A DNA stretch of 64,000 nucleotides from Synanceia verrucosa (taxonomy: Eukaryota > Chordata > Actinopteri > Perciformes > Synanceiidae), in contig CM056552.1 of NCBI GenBank assembly GCA_029721515.1, positions 11,929,001 to 11,993,000 of the forward strand, read 5' to 3'. Within the stretch, counting starts at the first letter, position 1. Each line of letters opens with the position of its first letter. Of this stretch, positions 1 through 13,450 are shown piece by piece. The notes beneath the pieces were generated by a model. That model had not been told where the DNA came from, searched no databases, and worked only from the letters and a program-made list of their open reading frames with translations. Position numbers and translations under genes: made by a program.

Positions 1-1707
1 CAGGAGCACAGTTGTGCGGGTTGGATAATACTCATTCAAAACTAGTTAGCGTGACTTGTTGTCATCATCAATCAAAAGTAACTTCATAACAGACATCTTT
101 GGCGCCTTTCTACAGGTGCGGTACGGTACGGCCGACTGCCTTCCACTGATTGGCCAACGAGTGCCGTCATTGGTAGCGTCATTGGATGTGCGACATCTGA
201 CTAGACTGTGAAAGCCAAACACGACTCGACCCTGCCAGTTTTAAAACCGACAACTGCGTCGCTAATATTAAATGAGAAAATGGCATTGCAGAAACCCACA
301 CTCTGTGTGTGACAAAAAGCCACAGAGCCAGCAACAAATACATGATCACTTCCGCCACTGTTTGTGATAGTAGTGTTGTTGTTCTGTGTCGCATAGACAA
401 CCCCGCCATGCCAAGGAGGTACTATGAGGTGCTCAATTCTAATGGAAAAGCACCAAACCTGGGCCGTACCGTGCCGTTACTGTGTAGTGGAAAAGTGCCA
501 TTGCATCTTGTGTCAAGAGTAGAAAAAGAAGAGTCCAACTCCTTCCTCAAGTGTGAATGTCAGTTTTCAATTATTTTTGACGATACAGTGGTGGTGTAGT
601 GGTTAGCACTGTCACCTCACAGCAAGAAGGTACTGGGTTCGATTTCCAGCCCGGGGCCTTTCTGTGTGGAGTTTGCATGTTCTCAACTTGTCCAGGGTGT
701 ACCCTGCCTTTCACCCAAAGACAGCTGAGATAGGCTCCAGCCCCCCCACGACCCTATGAGGATAAGAGGTAGAAAATGGATGGATGGATACCGTGCTCGG
801 GTTATGAGCACAAAACCAAATTAATCACACCTGTAGGAGCAATATTGCCCTCTGCATACAAACATTATGTAAACTTGCTAAGTTGTTTTCTCTCATAAAA
901 CTATGATCATCTGTTATTAACATGTTGTTATCACACGCAGGTGTAACGCAGCACAATCCTATGACTAACTCATCTTCTAATTTGACACAGCGATCAAGAC
1001 AGATATCTTGTACTCTGATTGAAACTAGGGCTGACGAAGTTAGTGCATTAACTTGATTAATCGGTGTTAAGGTGTTAACTTGCACAACGGTAACTCTACT
1101 TGAATGAACTGCCTGAAAGGCGTTGCCAGAGACGTGCTGGCAAGCCATGAAGCAGAACTCCATTCAAAAAATCAAGGAAACTATCAACGCAGTGGTAACT
1201 ATCGATTAAATGTGCTGATAAAATTAGATGATCATCTTTTTTGAATCTGTCCAAGCTTCACCTGTAATTCAGCAAACAAATAATTCACCAAAGAATTAAT
1301 ATGTATGTATGTATATGAAATGGACGAAAAGGAAAAGCAAAAGAGACATTCTTTTCATAAACACAGTGCTTGTTAGAGCTAATGTGGTGTTGCTCCGATT
1401 TTAGCAGCTTACACACACAATCCACGTTAATGTGCTAATTTGCACGACAGCCCAAATTTAAACACATCTCTTACTTGTGTTCACCCATGCAGGGTCACTG
1501 GACAGGAGATATCCCATGCATGCTTGTAACCATAACATAAACAACATGAGATGTGAAATATTTTGTTTAGGGGTAGAAAGACCAATGACTTTAGAAACAT
1601 AAAGCAAATCATAAATACCAGAGTGTTATTGTTTATGTCACGTCTTTCATTAGCTACTTGTGACTGCTTGTAGCCTAACACTGCGGTTATTTTTCCTGTT
1701 TGATTAG
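1..1707. other. frs3 intron sequence
   Basis: No coding exon is supported here. Reading frames in 179-1163 show no recognisable domain. The stretch contains a tRNA-derived SINE (about 583-791). Two GC-rich inverted motifs, near 118-133 and 463-477 (GGTACGGTACGGCC and GGCCGTACCGTGCC), resemble the ends of a decayed hAT-type MITE. The rest looks like plain intron. Confidence 0.6.
583..791 (+). repeat. tRNA-derived SINE, internally deleted
   Basis: It starts with a tRNA-like head with an A box (GTGTAGTGGTTAGCAC) and a B box (GGGTTCGATTTCC). The body ends in the common fish tail 'GATAGGCTCCAGCCCCCC...GACCCT' followed by ATGGATGGATGG. The middle part of the usual element is missing. Fragments of the same tail occur at 30235-30336 and about 43952-44012. 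Confidence 0.8.
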
Positions 1708-4243
1708 GAATCTTTGCATTCAAATGTTCCCGGGCAGAAGAGATCTTCAATCTGCTTCAGGAGCTGATGCAATGTAACAGCATCAACGTGGTGGAAGAGT
1801 CGATGATGATGAGTCGCAGTGGTCACACTCCAGAGATGGAAATGTCTCGCACACCACAGACTCCCAACAGTGAGTCATACCATCACACATACAAACACAC
1901 ACACACACACAAGAAAAACTAATTATACACATGAGATTAATTGTAAAAATTGCATGTAGCAACAAAGCAGTAAATTTAGCAAATTTTTAAGTTATTAATA
2001 GACACTGAGTCACAGGTACGAAGGTATCCAGATAACACCAAGCAAAGCAGAGACAGACTGTATCCATATGGCCTGTTGGGGCTGAGTGAAAAGCTGCTAG
2101 TGTGTCTCTAATATCCTCTGAAAGATTGTATTGTGACAAAAGTATAATATTCAGATATTGTGGGTCATATCTCAACAGTTTAAATCAGTAGTGAGTTGAG
2201 TCTTATTAGGTGGCTGCAGCTCAGGAGGTAGAGAGGAGCATCTGCTCATCACTGGGTTGGTGGTTCGATCCTCTCCGTCCACCAGACAGGCAGACTATTT
2301 CCAATATTATCCTGATCGTGATCCTGATGTCACTATATAGGTTCAAGAATGAATGAGGCTTGATGGAGACTGCAACCTTTATATACTATGCACATGTACA
2401 TATGTATGCTTATATAGTATATTTTCAATTTAAATGGACTTGTTATTGTTGTTATTGTTCCTTAGCCTTAACCGCGATAAACACAAGCACTAATACTGAT
2501 TTCCTGCCATGTCATGGTTTGGTTACAAACATTTGAATTGTACTTAAGACATGAGAACCAGACAACTAGAGTGTAGATGATAAATACTGTCTATGGAAGA
2601 CAGTGTTGACTATAACCACCTCATGCTCTTTTTGACAAGATCACAGGTCGTATGGTATTTCTTTATCTATGTTTATATGTTGTCACGTAAATATGTTTGC
2701 AGCTCCAGCATTCCCTGTCCAGGCTTTTCCCAATGGATACCCTGGTTATCCAATCAGAGGTGATTCATCTCAACCATCTCTTGGTGATGATCACGGCCAT
2801 AGCCTCATGGGTTTGGAAGACCAGGTAAGATCAATTCTTGCTCCTTATAATTCACTGTATGTGTGCAAGTTCACAGTTTGACCCTGTTTTTTTTATTTCC
2901 CACAACAGACCCACACCTATGTAAATACTGTTAGTATGGAGGGGGACCTCTCTATGCGTCACTGTGTGCACTCCCTGCCTGAGGTGCGGCCCAGCTCTTT
3001 CCCTGAAACAACACGGGGCGCCATGCCTGTTGGGGGCCAAGGAAACCCACCATCTAACCTGCGGTGCTGTCCCCTGGAGGAGCGTAACGATCCTCAGGTA
3101 TTCTTGCAGCCGTCCTCGCAGGAGGTCAAATTTATGTTGGGCCCCACTCCAGCACAACGCCATCTGCTGGAGAGAGAGAAAGAGAGGGAGAGAGAGAGGG
3201 AGAGGCAGAGGCATGGGCACAATCCTCACAACCTTCATCCAGTAGAGGGTGCAACAGGCTCAGAGACAGAGGGAGACGAGCCCTCGATGCACCTCTGCAA
3301 CTCTCATTCCTATCACCATTTCCATCATCACGCGCACCGGCACCCGGGCCTCGAGCACCAGGACAGCTGCCAGAGCAGTGAACTCACCTATGAGAACATC
3401 AACGGGCTGAGGAGCGGCCGGAAGCAGCGGCTGAGTCCCAGCAGCGTGTCACAGTCCGTGGGTTCAAGCAGCAGCAGCAGCACTGGGGACAGCCACACCC
3501 ACTCCCTGCTGCACCCACATGCCCTTGGGCCATCGTCTCTACCCCCCCAGGGCTACGCCTGTGAGAGGGGCATGGGTGGAGGTCATCGTCGGACAGCTCT
3601 GCTCAACTATGAGAACCTACCCTCTCTGCCGCCGGTGTGGGAGTACAGCGCTCTGCAGCGGGATGATGAACAGGAAGAGGAAGATGACGAGCAGGATGAG
3701 GAGGAATACGAGGAAGAAGAGGAAGACTTTGATGAGTATGAGTTCTCAGAAGGCCCTGGGACACCCAACGGGTACCACCAGGACAGTCGGGGCATCCACA
3801 GAGATGCCCTGCAGAACTATGTCAACACAGAGCAGGTCCAGCCACCCCGTCTACGACACGCCTGCCCCCCGCATCCGCGGCCATGTCAGCCAGACAGAGG
3901 GGGGCGAATATTTAGCTTTGATTTCCGCAGACGATCGAGGTCAGGTGTCGGAGGCTGTGAGCACGGCCACATGCCTCCATCGCGGCAGCTGAATTACATC
4001 CAGGTGGACCTAGAGGGAGAACCTCCCTGCCAAGCCCTCAGCAGCGGGGGTGCCCAGACCCAGCCACAGCACCAGCGCCTACCACCCAAAAAATGTGGCC
4101 CACAGGCACCCCGGCGCAGCGAATGCTACGCAGTCATCGACCTAAAGAAGACTGCTGCCATGTCCAACTTACAGAAAGCTCTGCCCAGGGATGATGGGAC
4201 TTCCAGAAAGACTCGCCACAACAGCACAGACCTGCCTCTGTAA
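1708..4243 (+). CDS. frs3: frs3, fibroblast growth factor receptor substrate 3 (partial, 3' exons)
   Basis: Membrane-linked docking adaptor that couples FGF/neurotrophin receptors to GRB2 and SHP2. Three coding exons are visible: 1708-1869, 2703-2824 and 2909-4243 (stop TAA 4241-4243), all with AG/GT borders and matching phases. The first holds the end of the PTB domain (FAFKCSRAEEIFNLLQELMQ). The last carries the tyrosine docking motifs: LNYENLPSLPPVWE near 3603, NYVNTE near 3817, LNYIQVDLE at 3989-4015 and YAVIDLKK near 4129, followed by the conserved tail ending NSTDLPL. CSRAEEIFNLLQ, DPQVFLQP and the terminal DLPL match FRS3 better than FRS2 from what I recall of the human proteins. The exons with the N-myristoylation site and most of the PTB domain lie outside the window. 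The large exon has Arg/Glu, His and Asp/Glu runs that enlarge the linker between docking sites. Confidence 0.93.
2212..2375 (+). repeat. tRNA-derived SINE fragment (second family)
   Basis: In the intron between two frs3 exons. A tRNA-like head (GCTGCAGCTCAGGAGGTAGAG, B box GGTTCGATCC) is followed by a degraded body with 'AATGAATGAGGCTTG', typical of teleost SINEs. The end is uncertain. Confidence 0.6.
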
Positions 4244-7200
4244 ACGGTGTCCAAACTGAAGAGGAACGACGAAGACAGATGAAGGCTTATCCTCATCTTA
4301 GCACACTGGACCCTTCACTGTCATCCATCCATCCAACCGTCGGGCTGACTAATACAGTACAGGTACCTAATTAGAATCTTACTGAAACTGAATCTGTGGA
4401 TTTCAAAGGAAATGAGGAATCTCTGAGGAGAATTTGCCATTTTATTCTGTGTTATTTATTAGATATGTGGTGTGAAGCTCTCTCGAGAAAATGGCAGTTT
4501 TTACTGCAAATACTGTTTGCTGGATATATGGATATTTATATATAAGCATAAAATCTTATACATATATATGTATATGTGTTTATGCTTAGCTATGACTCAG
4601 AGAAGAGACATCTGTACAGTGGAAGCACTCATTGTATTAGCAAATTTTAATTCATAAACCTGTCTCCAGTCACGTATTCCTATCATTTAGCTGTTCCACA
4701 TCCATGTTGTTTTTTACATCAATAATATGAGAGTCAAAAATGTGACTCTCGATACAGAAAAAAAGTAGAGTAATTGTTGGCATGAAGGAAGGTTAACGGT
4801 TCCTCCAAGATACTGGCCAATATTCATACCTCATCACAAGCATCTGAGGCAAATATTGTGGCTAGCAGAAGAGACCATTATTTGTTACTATATGCCTATA
4901 GAGCTTTTTGCACACAATCCTATGGAATTGTATTTTATCATATTTTAGGGAATGGTTTCGTCCAATCCCCAAAAAAATGGAATTAAATTCACAGAAGACA
5001 ATATTTGCAGAATTATACTAAAGTGAATGATGGTACAAGTAGCACACATGGATTAAACGAGCTTTGGCTCCCTCCTATCCACATGCAGCAAATGAAGAAG
5101 TAGCATATCATCTATCTATCGATCATGCCTCCTGCACATCATCCCAGAAATACAGGTTTACACTTGTCACGTTGCACTTTTGACCCTGGGCCACTGAAAC
5201 ACTCTGTCTTTACTCCCACTCCACTGGAGCCGCAGGTTCGACCGTGTCCTTTTTACCAAAAGCAGGGGGCCAAATATTTCATGGATTTATTTTCATGTTT
5301 TGATGGAGACATCAACAACCTCAAATAGTGGCATTAAGCTATAACCTCACATAAAAAGTGCTGAATCTATAATTTGTCAGTTATCAGGTGTGAGTGGTTT
5401 GTCTTTGAAGGTAAATTCAAATATTTCGCAGAGTCATGCGGTGAGGATTTTTGTGAGGCTATTTATCAACCGTAGTCAGATATTTATTTATTTATTTATT
5501 CATTCTTTTATTTCTAATTGTAATATTTTTGTTTTTCCATGTGATGACCAGCGTTTTGTAATCCAGTCGGTAATACGGAGACCAAAGTTTGACCTCAAAT
5601 TATCACTGGTGTATTACTGTTATAACTGTGCTTAATTCTATTTTAAAAGAGGAAAGAATAAGAGAAAGACTGTATTTATATTTTAAGTGCCAAAACTTAT
5701 TTGCAAACTGTATGATGAATAAAATCAAACGTGCCATTAGGATCTGTGGAAAACAGTAGGACAGAAAAGCGTGAAGTGATAATGGTAGGGAGAAAAACTT
5801 TTTTTTAAGAAAATCCAACTTTTTAAGGATAAATTAAAATGACAAAAACTGCACATTCCACCTCATCCACATCTACAGCCATTTTCAGAATGAGATATAA
5901 GAAATGGAGATCTTGTAGTCTGATAATCACAGCCAGGGTGGTTTTATGCTGCTACATGTACATACTAACAGTAGCCCGCTACCGGTACTAGTCAAAATGA
6001 AAACGTATGTGTTTGAACCTTCAGTATGCGATGTCAAATCTTTTATCACATTGTTAACTGCAAATAGAAGTAGCATTGTTGTGTTCTTCTGAGATTATTT
6101 CTGAGCAGTAGAATAAATATAATGTACCATTTCAGTCAGAGAATGTTTTATTTGGCCAATATTTCATGTCATTGATTGTTTCTTGACGCACTGGCTGCCT
6201 GGTAGGAGATGTTACGGAAGCACAGGCCCACTGATGCTTTCATCTTTTTGTTGAGTGCTCATATCAAGGTGATTTTAGCTGGTGAAGGAAGGCCAAATGT
6301 TCTAGATTTACAGATTGCAGCATTTATCTAGTTGTTTTTTTACAGTGAGTTGAAGAGATAAACGGGATGCAAATACTCAACTTCTGATAAGGAGGATTTT
6401 TGTTGGTTTCTGTGTGACACGAGGCACAAATTAAACAATTTATTTGTGCAAAAAAGAAAAACTGCTTCCAATTAGTGATGTTGCATCTGTTTGGTGCTAT
6501 ATAGATATTTAATTTAGATTACATTAATTATGATTTGTCATTCAGAGGGATACAAAACTGAAAGGCTGTCAGAGAATATCGTAAGTGAAAGTTTGGCATA
6601 AATACAATACAATAAATCACAATTACACTGTCATATATATTTTAATTTTATGACTTTATAAAATATCTCTCATATGTAAAATATCTGAAACTGTCCTCAT
6701 AAAAGGGATCCAGCAATTTTTTGTTCTAAAATATTTGTGTAGATTCTGAATAATTTATCAAAATTGTAGCTTATAATCCATTAATTGGTGGTTCAAAAAT
6801 TACTTACATGTTTGTTTGTTTTTTTATATGTCATAAAAAGGTATTTTCATGTCATATTCACAGGTTTGCAGGACAGCTAGTTATTTTCATTATTAATTAA
6901 TCAGCCAGTTAAGTTGACAAAAGACCCGTCACAATTTAACTGAACCCAAGGTGACGTCTTCAAGTTGTAGTTTCTGATGAGACATTACCAACACAGAAAC
7001 TTTAAATATCCCCAAATCAAAAGTTGATATTTTGATTTTCCCACTTCAATACAAGATTTAAAAAAGGAAGTCTCCTCTATAACAAAAAGGCCAACTTTTA
7101 GCAGACATTTTTACTGTGTTTGCAGAGATATTGTCATGATACATAGGAAGGATGTTTACATTTTTGCAATAATAGTTGAATTCTTGTTTTGTCAAACTAA

Positions 7201-7814
7201 ATCAGACCAATGTGTGAAGTGTGAAATTTAAATAGTAGTCTGTAGAGCTGTGGGCTTAATGTATTTAATCGCCTGTTCTTCTGTGAATCAGCTGTCTTAT
7301 TTTTATTTCAGGTACAATGTTTACTTTTCAATCTTCATAGTACGATTTCAGCTATGAAAGTAAAAAAAAAAAAAAGATGATGCCTGTTTTCTTGATTGTC
7401 AGACACTGTGTTTGCTTAAACTCACATTAACAGTGCCATACAGTAGGTGACCATTGCCAGTACTTACATTTTATTGTATTAAACTTTTCAAACCAGTGAC
7501 GATGTACATCATACAGGAATCAGAAATTGTTTCATCTAATTTCTCAGAATATTGTTACATGTGGTTTTATGGTCATTTTAAAAAAAGTATCCATGTTGAA
7601 ATGTGTTAACTATCTTTTGTTATAACGCAGTAACCTCACCTCCACCCAAACCGGTTTGCAGTGATTACAACCACCATCGTCACCACAAACTCCTGTGTTA
7701 ACTGAGTAATAATCAAAATAAATAGATGTGTTAAGTAATTGTTTTTCAAAAAACACTCACGTGATCTCAGTGCACTTGATTTGAACAATGAAGTGCTGCA
7801 CCCATCCCATAACT

Positions 7815-7898
7815 CAGTGGTTCCTAAACCCTTCCTGCAGGGCCCCAGGCCAGTGCAGAACCTCCCTGGGTCATCCCACCCCAGGAGGGGAACCACTG
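7815..7898. mobile_element. Short hAT-type MITE
   Basis: An 84-bp foldback unit running CAGTGGTTCC...GGAACCACTG, with the CAGTGGTT ends of hAT/Charlie-type elements. Flanking octamers CCATAACT (7807-7814) and TCATAATT (7899-7906) agree at 6 of 8 positions, consistent with a decayed 8-bp target-site duplication. Confidence 0.7.
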
Positions 7899-8593
7899 TC
7901 ATAATTCTCTGTAATTGGCTCGGGCTTGACCTCAAAAGTTTTCATTTTCACCTTCAGTGTTTATGCTCAAGGCGTAATTCACACAGGTGTGAAATTAATC
8001 AGCACCACTCATGATTATGTTTGGTGCTGCAGGGCAAGGAGCCAAAGTGCGAGATAACAACTCCTGTCATTAAGTTCCCCAAACTGAATTTATTGAATGG
8101 GTTGTTCAACAAAAGGGCTTGCTCTGTGTTCGCTGTACAAACATGAGCAACATTCAGTCCATTTAAAGAAGTTTCTCACTGTGCCTTTCATATTCAAGCT
8201 GGATTTACATCGTTGTTTTCGGGGGCAGCCTGTTTTTAAAAAAAACAAAAAGGAAGAAAGTTTTACGACTTGACAAAGTTGAAAGCAGCTTCAGTCAAAA
8301 TGGTTTCATACTTCAAGTTGTATTTGAAAACAAGTGCCAACTCCTGATTGTTTTACACCATACTGTATTTTTACATTATGTCTACTGAAAGGAATGTTTT
8401 GAAATTTTGAGAAACATGCTTCTTTGCTTTCTTGCTGAGTTCGATCAGCAGGTTGATGCCACTCTCCTGTCTGTGCTCTAAATATAAGTCTACAGCTGGA
8501 ATCAGGGGGAAACGACTAGCACGACTCAAAATCTGCCACCCAGCACCTCTGAAACTCACTTAACATCTTATATCTCCTTTGTTAAAAATCTAT

Positions 8594-9126
8594 TTAAAGG
8601 GGAAGTGCTGTTTTTTTTTACACATTGGACCTTATTTCTGGAATAAAATACTGTCATTTACTCACCCATATCACTTTGGTGTCATCTGGAGTATTTCTGA
8701 CAATATTTGGATTTGATGATATCCATTAAACTAAAATTGGTGATGTTGTCACATACGCATACATGCTTTGTTTTAGCTCAGGCACTGTGAAGGCCAAATA
8801 GGTAGACACTAGGGGTCCTTAGTAAACTATGATGCACAGGAAGTATACTCTGAATTTTCTCATATTACAGACAACTCCTGACTCAAATGAGAATAGTAAT
8901 AGTGTAGCCAAACTTATTAAATGTCTTTCATTTGAGAAATGGTCAAGTTTGTGTCATTTACTGGCTGCATTTCTGTGCCCCATTCTGTTAAATGGATATC
9001 AACAAATATCGTCAGAAATACTCCAAATGACTCCAAAGCGATATTGGTGAGTAAATGACAGTATTTTATCCCAGGTCCACTTTGTTAAAAAAAAATAAAA
9101 TAAAAAGAACAGCACTTCCCCTTTAA
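8594..9126. mobile_element. Foldback MITE with TTAA ends
   Basis: Perfect 17-bp termini TTAAAGGGGAAGTGCTG and their reverse complement bound a 533-bp unit. Inside them, arms of roughly 130 bp are imperfect inverted copies (the 'ACTGTCATTTACTCACC' arm is mirrored as 'GGTGAGTAAATGACAGT'). TTAA at both borders points to a piggyBac-like mobiliser; this is inference. There is no transposase. Confidence 0.8.
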
Positions 9127-9915
9127 TCTATACAAAATGTTTCAAAAACCATGTGACAGTAGGCAGGAAATAATTAAATAATTATTTATTTTATATATAT
9201 ATTTTATTTATTATTAATTTTCAATTAATTGATGCCAGTTTAGAGTTGCATCAACCGTTGCATCAATCAAAATCTTTTGCAAGAAGGCCAAAGCATATCT
9301 ACAAAAATGTCAAACTATTCCTTTAGGGTTGTCGACATTAAAATTGAATAAGTTGTCTCTTGCAATGACACGAGTCATGCTCTCAATTATATGTTCAGTG
9401 GTTTTGGACATGAAGTGAAAATAGCCAAACTCAGTGTGACTGCAAACGTGTTGAATCATGACTGGTATGTTCTGTAGCATATAATGTTAGTTATCAGTAA
9501 AGATTACAATGTGTTTTTCATGATAATGTCATGTGGCTACGGTGCACTCCATGATTCCTCATCAGCTGCCATTTCTTCTTCTCATAGTGCTGAAGAATGT
9601 GAAAATAAAATTCCTTTTAGAGATTTTCTGTTTCTTTTCCAATTTGTAACCACTCGCAATGTGTTTGACAGAAGCCATTTTACAAGAATACAATCAGAAC
9701 GGAAAGGCCAGCGACACGGTTTGCACCATAGTGCAACACACCATCTTCACCAGTGTTTTTTCCATAATCATCATCCCTTAAGTGATTCTGTATCATCTTC
9801 AGAAATGCAGGACATCATATAAGATGTATTGTAAAACCTCAACTTCCTGTCCATGCCATGAGATAGATCTCTGTCAGAATACTGAATGCATCAGAAAAAT
9901 GTAATATCTCTTAAT

Positions 9916-9941
9916 TATTATTATTATTATTATTATTATAA
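9916..9941. repeat. (TTA)n microsatellite
   Basis: About eight ATT units in the presumed 3' region of frs3. Confidence 0.8.
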
Positions 9942-11314
9942 TACGTGTTTGCTTTTTATCTGGTTGTTTCTGTCTAGTACGGGGGTGTGACCACCAGAGG
10001 GTGATGTACATGTACGGCTCTGAGCTTTACATTTTTTTGTATTTGCATACCGGTTGCATTGGCCTAACTTTGTGCCAAATACGCTCAAGCATGATAAAAT
10101 TTGGGACCTACGAAGAACAGCAGGTTCTCTGTGACTCTCGAGTGACTCGTTGCTGTTGTAGACTCTACTTGTGATACAAATGCACAGAGAAAGTTTTAAC
10201 CATGCTACATGTATTTACCGAAAGAGGGAAAATTTCTTCGTTTTTGTCTCAGTTTGACAAAAGTTTCTTCAAATATTTGTTGTATGTTTCCGTGTTTCTA
10301 TCCATGGCTTTTAAATGAGTATGCAGTATGACGCCACCATTAGAGGTGAATATAAAAAGCTGATTTGCTTCATTTGTTGGACTGTCAAAAACATTTGGGT
10401 GATTTCCATTCTTGAATCATTCCACACTGATGTATGTTATCTGACCTCCTCTTCATTACACTCTGTCCCAAAACAAAATGAGGCTGACTTTTACCCTGAA
10501 TTATAGTGTGGATTTGTCCAAAATGTAAAAGTAAATGTAATTCTAATATTAAAATGAAGCTATGAAAATAACATTTTTGCGCACTAAACAGTGTCTAATT
10601 TTCTTTCTTTAAGTGAAACCTTTAATGTCTCAAAGACTAAATAAATGTATTTGAGTAAAACAAAGCACTTTCTTTCTAGGATCATGTGCCTCTTCAGTTC
10701 ATGACAATGTTTAATATGTTTTTAAGGTATTGTTAGAATATTTTTATAAAGTAAATCCAAACAATCAGAAGAATTCACGATTTAAAAAAAGTGTTTTTTT
10801 CAAGTAAGAAAGAGTCAACATAACGTAGGTGAATAGTGATACATTTGGGCTGATTAAACCTGATCACCTTTGGAGGTGAATGCTTTGTTTGCTCTGGTCT
10901 ATATATTATTTTTGGGGGAAGCTTTGAAATCCGATGTGAAGCAGACTTGTTAACGTGTGTGTAACACAATATGAAAACCGTTGTGTGGATAACTTGATCC
11001 TCCAGCCCTGCGGCTGTCTAACTCAGCATCCTGCCCAGGATATATTACTGAGTATCGCATTTCCCGTTATTGCTCAAACCAGAAGTTAAATTGTGATTTT
11101 CTTTTATTTTAAATTGTTTTTGCACATTAACTTCTTTTGAGCATGTAGTTAGTTGTCTACCAGTGTGTACAGAGAGCATGGTCCTTGTTAGCTCTAGAGA
11201 TTTACAGCAAACTGTAAATATATGCCTTAAATAGTAGCTGTCTTGTCCTGTGTTTGTTATGTCTGTCTTGTTTTATGGTTATTGAATTTACTGTATGAAG
11301 AGCGGAGCCTCACA

Positions 11315-11320
11315 AATAAA
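11315..11320 (+). terminator. Possible poly(A) signal
   Basis: AATAAA followed closely by a T-rich stretch. It could end a long frs3 3' UTR, but nothing in the sequence links it to that transcript, and other AATAAA copies lie nearer the stop codon. Confidence 0.25.
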
Positions 11321-12219
11321 GCAGAGCTTTTATTGTTTCTACTCTACATGGTGTCACTAATGTTAAGTCTTAACTAGAGCACTAGTATACCATTTGAGTG
11401 TTGGATTTCGTTCTGACCCCCCAAATGTTCCTGAAATGTGATCATCTGAAACTTCCAGTTTCCCTGCTTGAGTTTTCAGTACAAACAGTCCAGTCCCTTC
11501 TCTGTCTAACCCTAACAGGGCTTTACATGCGTGTATGTGTGTGACAGGAAGTGGGGGCAGGGCTGCACAGTTAAAGGAATAGTTTTGGTAGCTACTGATT
11601 GCAGATAAACCAACTGAAATATAAACCATAGTCGGTAGTCAAATATCAATTCACTGATGGCCCCGGTCCAGAGATTATGGTTACTATGGCCTGGAAGTTG
11701 TTTGTCTTAGAACTTTAATCTTTTCGCAGTGTGTTTTTGGTTGACTAAATATCTTATTCAGCTTTGGTTGTGCTTGGCTTCACCCTCTCGTGTCACTTCT
11801 GGTTGCAGACAGCAAACATGGCAATGACAAAAACTGTTTCACACCACATCCACTTCTTATACTCAGTGTGTGTTTTTATCCAGAGACAACACTTTGTTTT
11901 TTAAACTGAAAGTCACTATAATTGGTATTTTATAATGTATTAAATGACATTGTGAGATGTATTGCTCATAGCGATGACCCTTCGGAGAATTAGGGCCTGA
12001 ATCTGAAGCTCCGCCCTGCTTTGCAGAGCTTTATAGCATCATTCAGCTCATTAACTCCATCAGTAGAGTTGGTAGAGACCAAAACAGAGCTAAAAGAGAG
12101 TGAATAATTGATTGACATTCACCAGGTGGTCTGAAACATGACTCCAGGTCTCACAGTGACGTTGCTAAAATGCTTGTCTTCTGCAACTCTAAATGGGATT
12201 GCTATAGGGGTGGTGCACT

Positions 12220-12480
12220 AGCTCAAGGCAACGCCTCTACCTTTTTATGCTTCCACTTCTCTTTGTCGTATCGCCCGGGTTCCAAGAACACCAAGCCAGA
12301 TGTCCTTTCCACAGTCTTTTGTCCAGAAGCAGGACCAACGTCCAGAGACTCTTCTGCCTCTTAAGTATCTAGTCAGGGCTACGCTAATTGCAGAACTAGC
12401 ACCTCGTGGATGGCTCAGGTGATGCACAGTTAGTTAAAGGGCAGATTGTGTGTAGACAGGTAGTCCGTCCAATTGTTATA
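12220..12480 (+). mobile_element. Ty3/gypsy pol fragment (relic)
   Basis: Translation reads FHFSLSYRPGSKNTKPDVLS, the RNase H to integrase linker of fish Ty3/gypsy polyproteins. The flanks are degraded and no LTR is seen. An isolated scrap in the intergenic region upstream of SLC6 gene 1. Confidence 0.7.
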
Positions 12481-13362
12481 TTTGGACCGAATTAAGCGAT
12501 TGAACAAGCTTATTACAATCCTGCGACAGACACAGGTACTGATTTTGTTTTGGTTTTTTCGTCAGAGCTTTTGATATATTGATTGTTATCTGTATATAAT
12601 GAAAATTTTAACAAATATAACCAAAGATTATTTGAACAACCCTATCTTTGATAACATCGTTTGGATGTAGAAATATACATTTTGTTAAATACACATTCTT
12701 GTCTCACCATTTTGAATAACAGTAACATTATTTACATATTTCAGTTGCATATTCTAGACAGTGTATCACATGTTCTGCCACTGAGATAAGACGTCACAGA
12801 AGCAGTAGCGCAGTTAAGTTGTTGATTATAAAAACTGAAGAACCGAGACAGTGAAAAAGTAATGATGAGCAGTAGGATTAAGGTAGTAAGTAAGTAAGAT
12901 AAAACCACAAAGTAGTATCAATACAATGAATGAAAAGAGCTGCAGATGAGTGCAAACAAACCAAATAACAAAAAGTCTATTGTCTTGATGTCTTGTGAAC
13001 AACATCATGCTCATCTCTCTCACTTTTTGACTGTACCCTCAAGCTACACAATTTCCTGATTGGCAGATAGCTGCACCCTGTGTGTACACTGACATAACAG
13101 AGAGGGCTCAGCTGATTTGGTTTAGTTGTTAGCAACTGAGCTAATCTCAATGACTCAAGCTGCTTCTGTCTCAGTGGAAAAATACTGCAGGGAAGTGGTA
13201 TACCTTGGACCATTGTCAGAGCCAAACTCTTTTTCAAGTGAGACGGCATGGTGTGCAGACTGCTCGGACAGATAATTGGGTCATAGAGAAGCCAAAAGGA
13301 AACCATAGCCACTTTGTTTCTCATTCTGGCTCTGCTCATGACATGTTGTTTATGTAGAGATC

Positions 13363-13450
13363 CTGCGGAGCACCCAGCTGAGAGGAATACTGATCAGTTT
13401 GCTGTTGCTGAAAGCAACTCTTGGGGGAGGGGGCTTTGTGATGGAAGGGT
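13363..13450 (+). other. Possible 5' UTR exon of SLC6 gene 1
   Basis: A stretch ending GGAAGG|GTAAGT, a near-consensus splice donor, lies about 350 bp upstream of the ATG exon. The ATG exon is preceded by an acceptor-like CAACAG just before position 13793. It may be a non-coding first exon; there is no conservation or transcript evidence. Confidence 0.25.

Noticed and set aside
596..660. Functional tRNA gene
   Set aside because: The A and B boxes are followed by SINE body and tail sequence, and no cloverleaf with an acceptor stem is evident.
2852..3238. Minus-strand frame of 128 codons in frs3
   Set aside because: A shadow of the coding exon, made open by GA-rich and proline-rich composition; the plus strand is clearly the coding one.
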